The position numbers and the translations under genes are program-made. Below are positions 1 to 8,951 of a DNA stretch of 64,000 bases, piece by piece. The first letter of the stretch is position 1. Each line of letters opens with the position of its first letter. Under the pieces are notes generated by a model. It saw only the letters and a list, made by a program, of their open reading frames with translations, did no database searches and was not told the origin of the DNA. Source of the DNA: Neochlamydia sp. S13 (GTDB lineage: Bacteria > Chlamydiota > Chlamydiia > Chlamydiales > Parachlamydiaceae); the NCBI RefSeq assembly GCF_000648235.2, contig NZ_AP017977.1, positions 1,984,001-2,048,000 of the forward strand, given 5' to 3'.

Positions 1-264
1 CAAATTTTCTGGATCCGGTGCCCCCAGGTTAATCATATAGCTAGCATGGCTCATAATTTTTTGCAAATGAGTTTCTTTAAGTGCCGCATACCAAGCATCG
101 ATAACCTCTGGCATTAAAGGTTTTGCATTCCACTGCCTTTGATTACTGGTAAAGAGCTGAATAGTAGTCGCTCCTATCTCTTGTCCCTCATATAAAGCAT
201 TCTGTACTCCCCCAGCTGCCGAGGTATGAGCTCCTATGAGAAGATTTTCGGCTTTTGTTGTCAT
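1..264 (-). CDS. nfo: Endonuclease IV (AP endonuclease), N-terminal part, cut by window edge
   Basis: Only the first 88 codons lie in the window; the gene runs off the left edge. The minus-strand reading begins [19 protein letters not shown] and continues with [15 protein letters not shown], the N-terminal signature of the endonuclease IV TIM-barrel family, whose first metal-binding His lies in the GAHTS segment. The family cleaves DNA 5' to abasic sites in base excision repair, using zinc. The start is the ATG read from 262-264. It is divergent from murJ, so 265-528 must hold both promoters. The assignment rests on the N-terminal motifs alone. Confidence 0.9.
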   Translation of the reverse strand, partial: MTTKAENLLIGAHTSAAGGVQNALYEGQEIGATTIQLFTSNQRQWNAKPLMPEVIDAWYAALKETHLQKIMSHASYMINLGAPDPENL

Positions 265-528
265 CTGATCCCCTCTTCTTTCCAATTTTATAAGCACGCC
301 ATCATAACAGCCTAGCCGGTTGTTGACAAGAAAAGTAGCATCACCTGTAAGGTGCAAAATAAAAAAAAGAGCTAGCTTGTTGTTTAAAATAATTTAAACT
401 TTCTAAAACATAGAAGAAGCTCTAATTAAGAACCGCACTTCTTCATGCATTCGTGGCCTTCAATCTACCCTTGCTTTCTTTTGTTTCTTTATTGATAATA
501 TTTTCTTTAACCAAACTTAAAAATTGCC

Positions 529-2139
529 ATGACAGATTCCACCCCTAGCATTATCCGTTCAGCAAGCCGCTTTTTTAGTGGAACAATGTTAAGTCGTATG
601 ACGGGCATGGTACGAGATATAACCATGGCTTTTGCTTTTGGCACGCAAGCATCCGTGGCAGCTTTTCTAGTCGCTTTTCGCTTTTCTCATCTACTACGTA
701 GGCTTTTAGGCGAAGGGGCCTTGCAAAGTGCTTTTATTCCTCAATTTGAGAAACTACGCCATCAAGATCCTCAAAGAGCGGCTGCATTTTTTCGCAGTTT
801 AACGTTGGCTTTAAGTATCCTTCTCTCTGTCCTTGTAATCCTAACCATGGCCGTGCTTTGGGGTGTTCTTATGTGGGCCAACCTAGACGAAGGAAACGCT
901 GAGATTGCTCAGCTTACCTTATTAATGATGCCAAGTCTCATTTTCATTTGCCTGTACGGTATAAATGCTTCCTTATTACAGTGTGAGAAAAGCTTTTTTA
1001 CGGCAAGTGTAGCGCCTGTAGCTTTTAATCTTTTATGGATTGTAGGAATTTTATCTTTAAAACATCTACCTTCTAAAGAAGCTATGCGTTGGTTAACACT
1101 TTTTGTGAATCTAGCCTGTTTAGCTCAATGGGCTGTTACACTTCATCAGACTAAGAAATGCTTAAGAGCTTTAGGAAAAAATTTGGGGAGTGCCGCTAAA
1201 AATATTTTTTCCAACGATATAGGCTCCTTATTAGCTCCTTTAAGCCTGGGAATCATTGGTGTAGGGGCTTCGCAGATCAACAATGCTTTAGATGCCGTCT
1301 TTGCGCGCTTTGCAGATGCCGCAGGGCCGGCTTACCTATGGTATGCTATGCGCCTTCAACAGCTTCCTTTAGCTCTATTTAGTCTAGCTATCGCGGCAGC
1401 TACACTTCCTCCTCTTGCTCGGGCCATTAAAAATGGCGATAAAAAGCAGTTTAGCAAGTTTTTAGACTTTTCCCTCCGTAAAAGTGTGGCTTTAATGCTA
1501 CCCATTAGTGCAGCTATTTTTGCTTTAGGGGCTAGCAGTATCACCCTAATCTATGGACATGGAGGCTTTGATCAGCTAGCCGTTGCTCATACAACTTTAT
1601 GCTTATGGGCCTATGGATTAGGATTATTTCCTATGTCGATCGTGCTTATTTTAGTCCCTGCTTTCTATGCGCAAGGCAACTATAAAATTCCTACGCAAAT
1701 CTCCATTGCTTCTATTTTGTTGAATTTGATACTCAATTTTTTGCTAGTTTTTATTTTTGAAAGGGGTGCTGCTAGCGTAGCTTTAGCGACAAGCATCAGT
1801 GCATGGATGAATATGTTTCTACTCATATCCAAGTTAGAAGGAAAAAGTGGCTATGTTTTATCCCCCAGGCTAAAAGTAAGCATTTGGAAAATCAGCTGTG
1901 CAAGCTTGTGCGCTCTCGTTGTATGTGTAGCCTTTTCTCATTATTGGATAGCTGAAAGTTCATGGGTGCTATGGAAGGAAGGCATAGAACCTCTAGGGCC
2001 TAGAGGCTTATTTCAGCAACTTGGCATACTAGCCCTGCAAGCCTTCATTTTTTTGTTTAGCTTGATAGGAGCAAGTTACCTTTTGCAAGTTGACGATATT
2101 TTAAAGATCCATAGAAGCGAAAGTCCTCTTAATCTTTGA
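529..2139 (+). CDS. murJ: Lipid II flippase MurJ (MviN family)
   Basis: This 536-residue polytopic membrane protein belongs to the MOP-superfamily MurJ/MviN group, which flips lipid II across the inner membrane for peptidoglycan synthesis. The N-terminus shows the family pattern SGTMLSRMTGMVRDITMAFAFG, followed by the conserved LLGEGALQSAFIPQF region at about residues 60-75. Length and roughly 14 hydrophobic segments match the family. Chlamydiae make a minimal, division-linked peptidoglycan, so retention is expected. It is divergent from nfo and has no close downstream partner. No obvious Shine-Dalgarno site precedes the ATG, but the conserved N-terminus supports this start. Confidence 0.93.
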   Translation: MTDSTPSIIRSASRFFSGTMLSRMTGMVRDITMAFAFGTQASVAAFLVAFRFSHLLRRLLGEGALQSAFIPQFEKLRHQDPQRAAAFFRSLTLALSILLSVLVILTMAVLWGVLMWANLDEGNAEIAQLTLLMMPSLIFICLYGINASLLQCEKSFFTASVAPVAFNLLWIVGILSLKHLPSKEAMRWLTLFVNLACLAQWAVTLHQTKKCLRALGKNLGSAAKNIFSNDIGSLLAPLSLGIIGVGASQINNALDAVFARFADAAGPAYLWYAMRLQQLPLALFSLAIAAATLPPLARAIKNGDKKQFSKFLDFSLRKSVALMLPISAAIFALGASSITLIYGHGGFDQLAVAHTTLCLWAYGLGLFPMSIVLILVPAFYAQGNYKIPTQISIASILLNLILNFLLVFIFERGAASVALATSISAWMNMFLLISKLEGKSGYVLSPRLKVSIWKISCASLCALVVCVAFSHYWIAESSWVLWKEGIEPLGPRGLFQQLGILALQAFIFLFSLIGASYLLQVDDILKIHRSESPLNL

Positions 2140-2697
2140 TTACATTTTATGCAAAATAAGACTACGGCTATAAGATAAAAAGAATGTCCTTAAAGGATAA
2201 TCAGCTAACAACCTTTCCTACTAAGATAGCTTTAAATGCTCCAAGATAGATGTTTTGATAGAGTTTCCGAGACTGCCTCTTAAATTTCTGTTCTTCTCCT
2301 CTCTTGTAGACAATAGGCGGATTAAGCACATGCCTTATGAAAATTTTGACAAGTTATAATCATTTTAACCACGGATCCCCTTTTATTATCCTGGACATTT
2401 TCATTTTTTGCATATAAAAATTACTTGGCAAAATCTTGGTAGAAAAAGCATGGATCGCAACTGATTAAAAGATAAACAATAAATAAAAAATGTTGCTTTG
2501 CTTTTTTATCAATTTGATAATGCACCTACCATGTTTATAAGAAAGCAATTATTGCCTTCCTATTAGCTTAGACTATCTAAAAAATGGGAGGGCCTCTTGA
2601 TTGTTTTTGTTGAAAAAAGCATTAAAAAGTTTAGCTAAGAGTAAAGAACGGATCCCCAAGCTGGGAAGCAAAAAGTTTTGCTAGAACAAAAAGAAAT
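2140..2697. other. Non-coding gap with a possible leucine-rich-repeat relic
   Basis: There is no open gene between murJ and rpsD. At 2187-2231 (+) a 15-codon stretch reads SLKDNQLTTFPTKIA. This fits the consensus of the F-box/LRR genes at 38-45 kb (xNQLTTLPTEIG) and is followed by stops. It may be a decayed repeat from that family, but 45 bases carry little information. The rest is AT-rich with no recognisable content. Confidence 0.35.
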
Positions 2698-2739
2698 AAT
2701 AAAAAAAGCCCTAGCCTAAGATGACTTAAACCAGGGCTT
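2698..2739 (-). terminator. Rho-independent terminator of rpsD
   Basis: On the minus strand a 15-bp stem with a few G-T pairs (arms 2725-2739 and 2706-2720) closes a 4-base loop (2721-2724). It is followed directly by a run of T in the transcript sense (plus-strand A run at 2698-2707). It lies just after the rpsD stop codon. Stem length, small loop and U-tract together are typical of an intrinsic terminator. Confidence 0.85.
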
Positions 2740-2764
2740 ATCAATTCTATACGCTCAACTTTTT

Positions 2765-3385
2765 TTAAGTGGAGTGCGCTAAAAAGTCACAGATTTCATG
2801 TAATTTGATTTCAATGGGCCAAGGCATCTGCTCAGGTGTAGGCATCGCTAGAAGCTGTCCACCAAAGTTTTCTTTATCAAAGGAAAGATAATCAGGGACA
2901 GAGCGAGAGGGATTATCTAAAGACTGTTGAATAGCTTTCATTGACCGAGACTTTTCTTTTACAGTAATCACCATGCCAGGTCGCACTTGGAAAGAGCGAC
3001 GGTCAACTTTTTTGCCATCCACGAGAATATGACCATGGGAAACAAGCTGATGGGCAGCGAAAATAGTGGAAGCAAGTTTAAGGCGATAAACAATCGTATC
3101 CAAACGACACTCTAGCAGTTCTGCAAAGTGCTGGGCAGTGTTACCAGCCATGTTAAAAGCATGCTTGTAATAAGCAACGAGCTGCTTTTCACTAAGCATA
3201 CCGTAGATAGCTTTAAGTTTTTGCTTCTCTTCAAGTTGTAAGCCATAATCTGATTTTTTACGGCGGCGTGCTCCGTGCATACCAGGGGGATTGGGTTTAT
3301 GCAACAAAGGGTTGCGTGTGCGGCCGAAAATATTTGCACCGAAACGTCGGGCAACGCGGTTTTTATTACCTGTGTAACGAGCCAT
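2765..3385 (-). CDS. rpsD: 30S ribosomal protein S4
   Basis: The 206-residue product matches S4 throughout. It has the N-terminal MARYTG start, the PGMHG segment ([20 protein letters not shown]), the [12 protein letters not shown] stretch, and the S4 RNA-binding domain with [21 protein letters not shown]4 nucleates assembly of the small-subunit body on 16S rRNA. No zinc-type cysteine cluster is present, so this is the C-minus form. A GGAGAA ribosome site lies close upstream of the ATG. The gene is monocistronic and ends at a strong terminator. Confidence 0.98.
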   Translation of the reverse strand: MARYTGNKNRVARRFGANIFGRTRNPLLHKPNPPGMHGARRRKKSDYGLQLEEKQKLKAIYGMLSEKQLVAYYKHAFNMAGNTAQHFAELLECRLDTIVYRLKLASTIFAAHQLVSHGHILVDGKKVDRRSFQVRPGMVITVKEKSRSMKAIQQSLDNPSRSVPDYLSFDKENFGGQLLAMPTPEQMPWPIEIKLHEICDFLAHST

Positions 3386-3578
3386 TGGTTCTCCTAAAAC
3401 GATTTGCAGGTACGATTATCCTTGTGATAAATCGCAAGTCGAAATTATTACACATTCCTTGACTTTTCTGCAAACATTCTCTGATTTTAAGCTTTTCTGA
3501 ATGCTTTTTTCTTTTGCTATTTATAAAATAATCTATAAAGATGGCCCTTTTTGAGAAGAAGATTTTAAATAAAAAAGA

Positions 3579-4619
3579 TTAAATAGGATCATCTTGAATA
3601 AATTGGATAGCTAATTTATAGGCAATCTCACATTCTTCGATGTTAGGATAATAACGCTCGAATTTGACTCTATCAGCCTGTTGAAGAAAGTGGGCCAACT
3701 GCTGACGGAAGGAGCTGGAAAAAACCGAGCTTTGGGCCACCTCGGCTAAAAATTCGGGAGTTGTGCTAGTGGCTGCGGGAATATGATATTTTTTTTGAAT
3801 ATAAGTTCTTAGAGTATCAGTTAAATGCACATAAAAATTGTCAAAAAGCCCTTTAGCCGGCAATTGTTTACTTCGCAATTGCCTAAGTTCTGCTAAAGCT
3901 GATTTCTTTGCAATCTTTGCTAATTGCTTAGATGTTAAAGGTTTTTTAATAGAAAAAGATTTTAGAAAAAAACAAAGATAGAGGGCGATTAGGACAAAGC
4001 ATCCTATTTGTATCCAAGGTAGCTGCTTGTCATGCATTTGCTTTACATTCCTCTCGGCCTCTTGCTTTTGCAAAGAAAGATCGTTCAATAAAAGCTTTTG
4101 ATTTTCCTCACTTAGCTGCATAGGAAGTTTTTTCTCAAAAGTCAGCAAAGATGCAAAATCCTCGGGGATTTGGGAAGTTATTTCTGGGGCGGTGACTTTA
4201 ATAGGATAAAGCTCGCTTACAATCTTCTTTAAAGGAGCGCTCTTATTTTCTGCTATAAAATCGATATCGTAGAAAGTGAGGAACAGCTCTCCCAAGCGTC
4301 GCGGCTGTAATATGAGCACAATTTCTTGAGAAAACCTTCCTTTAGCATGTTCTTGAGGATTTTCTATTTTCATCTCCACTAGAGCAAAAGGATGCTCATA
4401 AAAGCTGCTGCTTCTAAGAAGATTCTGTTGCAGCTTTTTTGAATCGATCTGATATCCAGCTGGGAAAGTTAATCCTAGATGGACGGTGAGAAAATCATTA
4501 ATCGAAACGGTTGAAGCAGCAGGCGTGATCACTACCTCAAATTCTTTTTCGTCTGCTATACCCTGAACAAAGGGGAAGAAAAGACCCAGCAGCATCCACA
4601 AAAAAAACCAGGCGTTCAT
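3579..4619 (-). CDS. BatD-like membrane protein of the MoxR/DUF58 cluster
   Basis: This 346-residue protein starts with a hydrophobic signal segment (residues 3-22). A predicted extracytoplasmic beta-rich region follows, then one membrane span near residues 200-222 (WIQIGCFVLIALYLCFFL), then a cytoplasmic tail with a DUF4381-like C-terminus (FYVHLTDTLRTYIQKKYHI). Its start overlaps the DUF58 stop by 4 bases, so the two are translationally coupled. BatD proteins accompany MoxR ATPases and von Willebrand proteins in clusters of uncertain envelope function. The assignment rests on topology and context; the exact family is not certain. Confidence 0.65.
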   Translation of the reverse strand: MNAWFFLWMLLGLFFPFVQGIADEKEFEVVITPAASTVSINDFLTVHLGLTFPAGYQIDSKKLQQNLLRSSSFYEHPFALVEMKIENPQEHAKGRFSQEIVLILQPRRLGELFLTFYDIDFIAENKSAPLKKIVSELYPIKVTAPEITSQIPEDFASLLTFEKKLPMQLSEENQKLLLNDLSLQKQEAERNVKQMHDKQLPWIQIGCFVLIALYLCFFLKSFSIKKPLTSKQLAKIAKKSALAELRQLRSKQLPAKGLFDNFYVHLTDTLRTYIQKKYHIPAATSTTPEFLAEVAQSSVFSSSFRQQLAHFLQQADRVKFERYYPNIEECEIAYKLAIQFIQDDPI

Positions 4620-5503
4620 CTCCTTTTCCTCGCGCGCATTCTAAAAAATTTACGTAAAAGAGGTGCATAAGGTTGATCGGTATATACTTCTACTAAACCT
4701 ACGCCGTTTTTTATTAATAAAGCACGATAAGATTCTACCCGAGCCTTAGCCTGATAAGCAAATTCCCTCTGGAAAAGCTCACTAGAGCTATCTACCGTAA
4801 AGCTAGCGCCTGTTTCTAAATCAGCTAAATGGATTAATCCAAAATGAGGGAAAGAAATTTCATAAGCATCTATTAAAGCTAGAGCAATTAAGTCGTGCCG
4901 CTTAGCTGCTAGGGCCAACTCATGTGCATAAGGCTTAGAACATATAAAGTCGGTGAGCAAAAAGCAGACAGCTGGCCGCCTCTGAATCTTCCCCAAATAG
5001 GCCAAGGCAGCAGCCAAATCAGTTTCATGTTCTTTAGGTTTGAAAGCTAAAATTTCACGTATTAGGCGTAAAACATGCCGAGTTCCCTTAGCAGGCGGAA
5101 GATATTTCTCTACTCCCTTGGAAAAAAGAATAAGCCCTATTTTATCATTATTTTTGATAGCTGAAAATGCTAGCAAAGCACTAATTTCTGCAATTAAATC
5201 GCTTTTAAAAGAAGAGCTGCTACCATAGCGCGTAGAAGCCGATACATCAACCAAGAGCATTACGGTCAGCTCACGCTCTTCGCGAAAGCTTTTAACAAAA
5301 GGACGATTCATGCGTGCGGTCACATTCCAATCAATAGAACGAACATCATCCTCTGCCTGATAGTCTCGCACTTCTTCAAATTCCATACCTTGCCCTTTGA
5401 AAGCCGAGCGATAGGCTCCTGCCAACAGATCATTGGCTAGCTGAGTCGTTTGGATTTGAAGACGATGAATTTTCTTATAAAGGGCTACGTTAAACTCAAC
5501 CAT
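4616..5503 (-). CDS. DUF58 family protein (vWA-like partner of MoxR)
   Basis: The 295 residues include the DUF58 hallmark RDYQAEDDVRSIDWNVTAR at about residues 48-66, followed by a von Willebrand A-like fold with the metal-site pattern LLVDVSAST (about 88-96). The family acts with MoxR AAA ATPases, which may remodel or load metal onto vWA proteins. It lies 15 bases after moxR and overlaps the downstream BatD-like gene by 4 bases, giving the standard moxR-DUF58-bat order. The substrate cannot be inferred. Confidence 0.88.
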   Translation of the reverse strand: MVEFNVALYKKIHRLQIQTTQLANDLLAGAYRSAFKGQGMEFEEVRDYQAEDDVRSIDWNVTARMNRPFVKSFREERELTVMLLVDVSASTRYGSSSSFKSDLIAEISALLAFSAIKNNDKIGLILFSKGVEKYLPPAKGTRHVLRLIREILAFKPKEHETDLAAALAYLGKIQRRPAVCFLLTDFICSKPYAHELALAAKRHDLIALALIDAYEISFPHFGLIHLADLETGASFTVDSSSELFQREFAYQAKARVESYRALLIKNGVGLVEVYTDQPYAPLLRKFFRMRARKRR

Positions 5504-5518
5504 GGGCTACTAACAAGC

Positions 5519-6511
5519 TTAAGGTACAGGAACAGTTTTTAGAATGCGCTCAATCATTTCATCGGTGGACACGTCTTCAGCTTCCGCCTCATAAGAACGG
5601 CGTAGACGGTGCCTTAAGACTGCGGGTGCAATTTTTTTAATATCCTGAGGCACCACATAAGCGCGACCTTCAAGAAAAGCATTAGCCTTGCAAGCAATGC
5701 AAAGAGCAATACTTGCACGTGGCGAAGCTCCGTTGAGCAATAAAGATTGAAGATCAAGGCCATATTGGCTAGGGTAGCGGGTAGCAAAAATTAGATCTAA
5801 GATATAGTTAGTAATCTTATCATCCATATAAATTTCATTGATCATTCTACGCGCGTTAAGAATTTCTTCTGTCGTTAAGATAGGCTTTACTTTTATGGAA
5901 GAGCCTAAATTTGCCATGCGTTTTAGAATTTCTTTTTCCTCTTCTTTGGAGGGATAATCCAGTGTGACTTTTAACATAAATCTATCGGTTTGGGCTTCAG
6001 GTAAAGGATAAGTCCCCTCTTGCTCTATAGGATTTTCTGTAGCCAGCACTAGGTAAGGCTCTTGTAAATGAAAAGTTTGGCCATTGAGAGTGATTTGGCG
6101 CTCTTGCATTACCTCTAAAAGAGCCGATTGCACTTTTGCTGGCGCACGGTTAATCTCATCTGCCAACAAGATATGCGTAAAAGCTGGGCCTTTACTAACA
6201 GAGAAAGAGCCTTCCTTAAAGTTGTAGATTGAAGTGCCCACTAAATCAGCGGGTAAAAGGTCTGGGGTAAATTGTATGCGTTTATATTCACAATTCACTA
6301 CTTTCGCTAAAGTGGTTACAGCTAAAGTCTTTGCTAAACCAGGCAAGCCTTCTAAGAGCACGTGGCCATTAGCTAAAAGAGCTATTAGCAAGTAGTTAAC
6401 CATTTCTTGTTGCCCCACGATGGCTTTGCCCATCTCTTGGCGGGCAAGCATAAACTTTTCATTAGCTTTACCTATATTAGCGGCCAGAGCTGAAATATCT
6501 GTCAACAGCAT
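5519..6511 (-). CDS. MoxR-family AAA+ ATPase
   Basis: A 330-residue AAA+ chaperone-like ATPase. The Walker A region is modified (LLEGLPGLAKT, about residues 53-63), Walker B is ILLADEINRAP, sensor 1 lies in LVLATENPIEQEGTYPLPEAQ, and the C-terminal lid contains NGASPRASIAL. These are MoxR/RavA-branch features. It heads the moxR-DUF58-batD-like cluster. The sensor kinase gene ends about 120 bases upstream on the same strand and could be co-transcribed, but the spacing allows a separate promoter. Confidence 0.93.
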   Translation of the reverse strand: MLLTDISALAANIGKANEKFMLARQEMGKAIVGQQEMVNYLLIALLANGHVLLEGLPGLAKTLAVTTLAKVVNCEYKRIQFTPDLLPADLVGTSIYNFKEGSFSVSKGPAFTHILLADEINRAPAKVQSALLEVMQERQITLNGQTFHLQEPYLVLATENPIEQEGTYPLPEAQTDRFMLKVTLDYPSKEEEKEILKRMANLGSSIKVKPILTTEEILNARRMINEIYMDDKITNYILDLIFATRYPSQYGLDLQSLLLNGASPRASIALCIACKANAFLEGRAYVVPQDIKKIAPAVLRHRLRRSYEAEAEDVSTDEMIERILKTVPVP

Positions 6512-6634
6512 TATTTGTCTTTTGTTAGAAGTGTTGTTAATACATATAAGGGATTGTAAAAAAAGGGTAAAGAGAGAAGGTAGATAACGGATATAAATGT
6601 GCTTTAATAAAATACCAAAACAGGTTTGTTTTAA

Positions 6635-8425
6635 CTACTCATGCTTGAAAGAGGATCGTACTTGCCGATTAATAGGCAACCTAACAGTAAAAACGGTTCC
6701 TACGCCGATTTCTGACTGAACGGTAATATGGCCAAAATGCTTTTCTACAATAGTCTCTACGATAGATAACCCTAAGCCAGAGCCGCCCAGTTTTCTAGAA
6801 TGAGCCTTATCTACTGTATAAAAACGTTGAAAAATATTTTCCAGATCGGTAGCAGGAATCCCTATGCCCTTATCGGCAACTTTTACTATAATTTTGTCTT
6901 CCTCGGCTTGAAGATAAATGGTGATTTGAGGAGGGGCAACAGAATATTTAGCAGCATTATCGATAAGATTAATAAAGGCATGTTCTAATAGATGAGGATC
7001 TGCTTCAAGATTCATCTCTTGATCGCCAGGTTTCTCAATCATAATTTGAGCATTTCGATGCACCTCTTTAACCGATTCGCAGCAATTTTTAATAATTTCA
7101 TGCACATCACAATGGATTAAACGCGATTCAGGTAAATTTTCCACATCTGTCAGTGTTAAAAGATCTTTAATGAGATTATTCATTCTTAAGCAGTTGCGTA
7201 CAATTTTGGAGGTAACCTCTTTAAAAGTCTCGGGGGGCAAATCGGGATTGTCATGTAAAGTTTCAGCAAAACCTCGAATAATGGTAATAGGAGTCTTTAA
7301 TTCATGAGAGGCGTTAGCAATAAAGTCTTTACGCATGTCTAAAAGCTTATAGTGGGCTGTCATATCCTGAAGTACAACAATAGCACCGCTATTTTCTTTT
7401 TTAGGAGCAGCGACTAGATCTAAATATAATCGTTGGGAATCATGCTTAATTTGCACAGCATCTGTTAGCACCTTATTTTGAGCCTGGCAATTGAGCAAAA
7501 GAGCTTGGAATGTCTGAGAATGCTGAATTTCATCAGAAAGATCGCTAAAAGACCTACCTACTAGGTGAGTATTTTCTAGCAGTTTACAAGCCATATTATT
7601 TGCATAAGTGATCACCCGATGAACATCGACTGCTATCACGCCCTCCCCTAACGATTCAAGAATAGCCTCTTTTTCATTGCGCTCCTGGATAAGATTAGCG
7701 ATATGACTTTGAATCCTTATGGAAAGGGAATTTAAAGTGCCGGCCAGCTTGATAAACTCATCTGTTTTGCTAAGGCTATTTAATTCAATTAAAGGCACCA
7801 CATGGGTTTCTCCCTGCTGATAAGGATTGATTGCTTTAATAATTTGGTGAATAGGACTGGTTAAGTGATTAATGATAAACCAGGTCATCAAGCTAAAAAG
7901 CATGAGAATGGCTGCAGCTAAAGCAATCACTCCTCTTTCAAAATCATGCGTTAGCTCCGTCACATATTTATAAGGAAAAGCTGTACGTAAGACATACGGT
8001 TTACCATGGAAATCAAAAGCAATCGCTAAATAGGCAAATTTTTGCCCTAATAGCTCCGAATAATCCTCATTATATCCGCGCCCTGTTCTAAAGGCCTCTA
8101 AGACTTCAGGATGTTCCACAATATATTCTTGATTAAAGCGCAGGCCTAAAATTCTTTTGGTATGAGAATCATACAAAACCTTACGCTCATTATTGACAAC
8201 ACTAATACGAAAAAAAAATAGAGCTTTTTGCTCTTTTAAACGACGTATTAAAGCTTCATCATTAGGGGCTGTCTGAATTTTTTCAATTAAAGCTTGAGAG
8301 CTATCATACATAGCCTGGGTAGCAATCTTCTGAACTGTACGGGTAGCAAAAGGATATAAACCCACAAGAAAGGCTAGAAATACAACAAGATAGGAAAGAA
8401 ATATTTTTTGTCTAAAGCTTAGCAT
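6635..8425 (-). CDS. PhoR/WalK-like sensor histidine kinase
   Basis: The 596-residue membrane kinase has TM1 near 10-28, a periplasmic sensor region to about 165, TM2 near 166-188, a HAMP linker, a PAS domain (about 255-350), a HisKA domain with phospho-acceptor His374 in NASHELKTPI, and a HATPase domain with N box (NLIDNAAKYS), G1 (DKGIGIP), and the F/G2 stretch FQRFYTV...GGSGLGLSIV. All catalytic motifs are intact. No response regulator is adjacent, so this is an orphan kinase in the window. The layout is that of PhoR/WalK kinases; the signal is unknown. Confidence 0.93.
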   Translation of the reverse strand: MLSFRQKIFLSYLVVFLAFLVGLYPFATRTVQKIATQAMYDSSQALIEKIQTAPNDEALIRRLKEQKALFFFRISVVNNERKVLYDSHTKRILGLRFNQEYIVEHPEVLEAFRTGRGYNEDYSELLGQKFAYLAIAFDFHGKPYVLRTAFPYKYVTELTHDFERGVIALAAAILMLFSLMTWFIINHLTSPIHQIIKAINPYQQGETHVVPLIELNSLSKTDEFIKLAGTLNSLSIRIQSHIANLIQERNEKEAILESLGEGVIAVDVHRVITYANNMACKLLENTHLVGRSFSDLSDEIQHSQTFQALLLNCQAQNKVLTDAVQIKHDSQRLYLDLVAAPKKENSGAIVVLQDMTAHYKLLDMRKDFIANASHELKTPITIIRGFAETLHDNPDLPPETFKEVTSKIVRNCLRMNNLIKDLLTLTDVENLPESRLIHCDVHEIIKNCCESVKEVHRNAQIMIEKPGDQEMNLEADPHLLEHAFINLIDNAAKYSVAPPQITIYLQAEEDKIIVKVADKGIGIPATDLENIFQRFYTVDKAHSRKLGGSGLGLSIVETIVEKHFGHITVQSEIGVGTVFTVRLPINRQVRSSFKHE

Positions 8426-8945
8426 GAAAATTTAAGATCTAAAACTCATTTGTAATGGAATCACAGTAAGATAAGAACAGCTTTTTATTTATAATATATT
8501 TTATCCCCATATTCCTCACTATTTTTTATAACGCTCTAAGTATGAGTAAATTATAAAATTTAAATTTAAGAGTTAACTTTTATAAAGCTTTAGCAATCAG
8601 TAATTTAAATTTCAGGTGAGGAATGTGGGTTTATCGTAAAATTTTTGAAGGAACCTTTAGGTGCTAAATTGTTCCTTTTAGGCCTACTCAGGTTTAAAAT
8701 TCGCCCCTTTTTTTCCCTTTTAACAAGCTTAAGCTGCTCAAAAACATATTTACCCTTTTAAAGATTTAGATAAAATGTAAATTTTTAATTTTTTAAAAAA
8801 ATAAAAAAATAAGCTTAAAGTTAAGAACTTGCAACTTGCAATCGTTAATTAACAACACCCTTTACAAAGTTTAATTACATTTATAATTAAATAATAATTA
8901 ATAATTATATTATAATAACTATTAGTAGGATTTTAATTATGAGGT
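8426..8945. other. AT-rich divergent intergenic region
   Basis: About 520 bases separate the divergent kinase and effector-candidate genes. No gene is seen. A 7-bp inverted repeat (AAGGAAC at 8648-8654, GTTCCTT at 8671-8677) followed by T residues could form a weak hairpin. A TATAAT hexamer at 8911-8916 is a candidate -10 element for the rightward gene, in very AT-rich sequence that makes chance matches likely. A GAGG ribosome site lies at 8941-8944. Confidence 0.4.
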
Positions 8946-8951
8946 ATGCAA

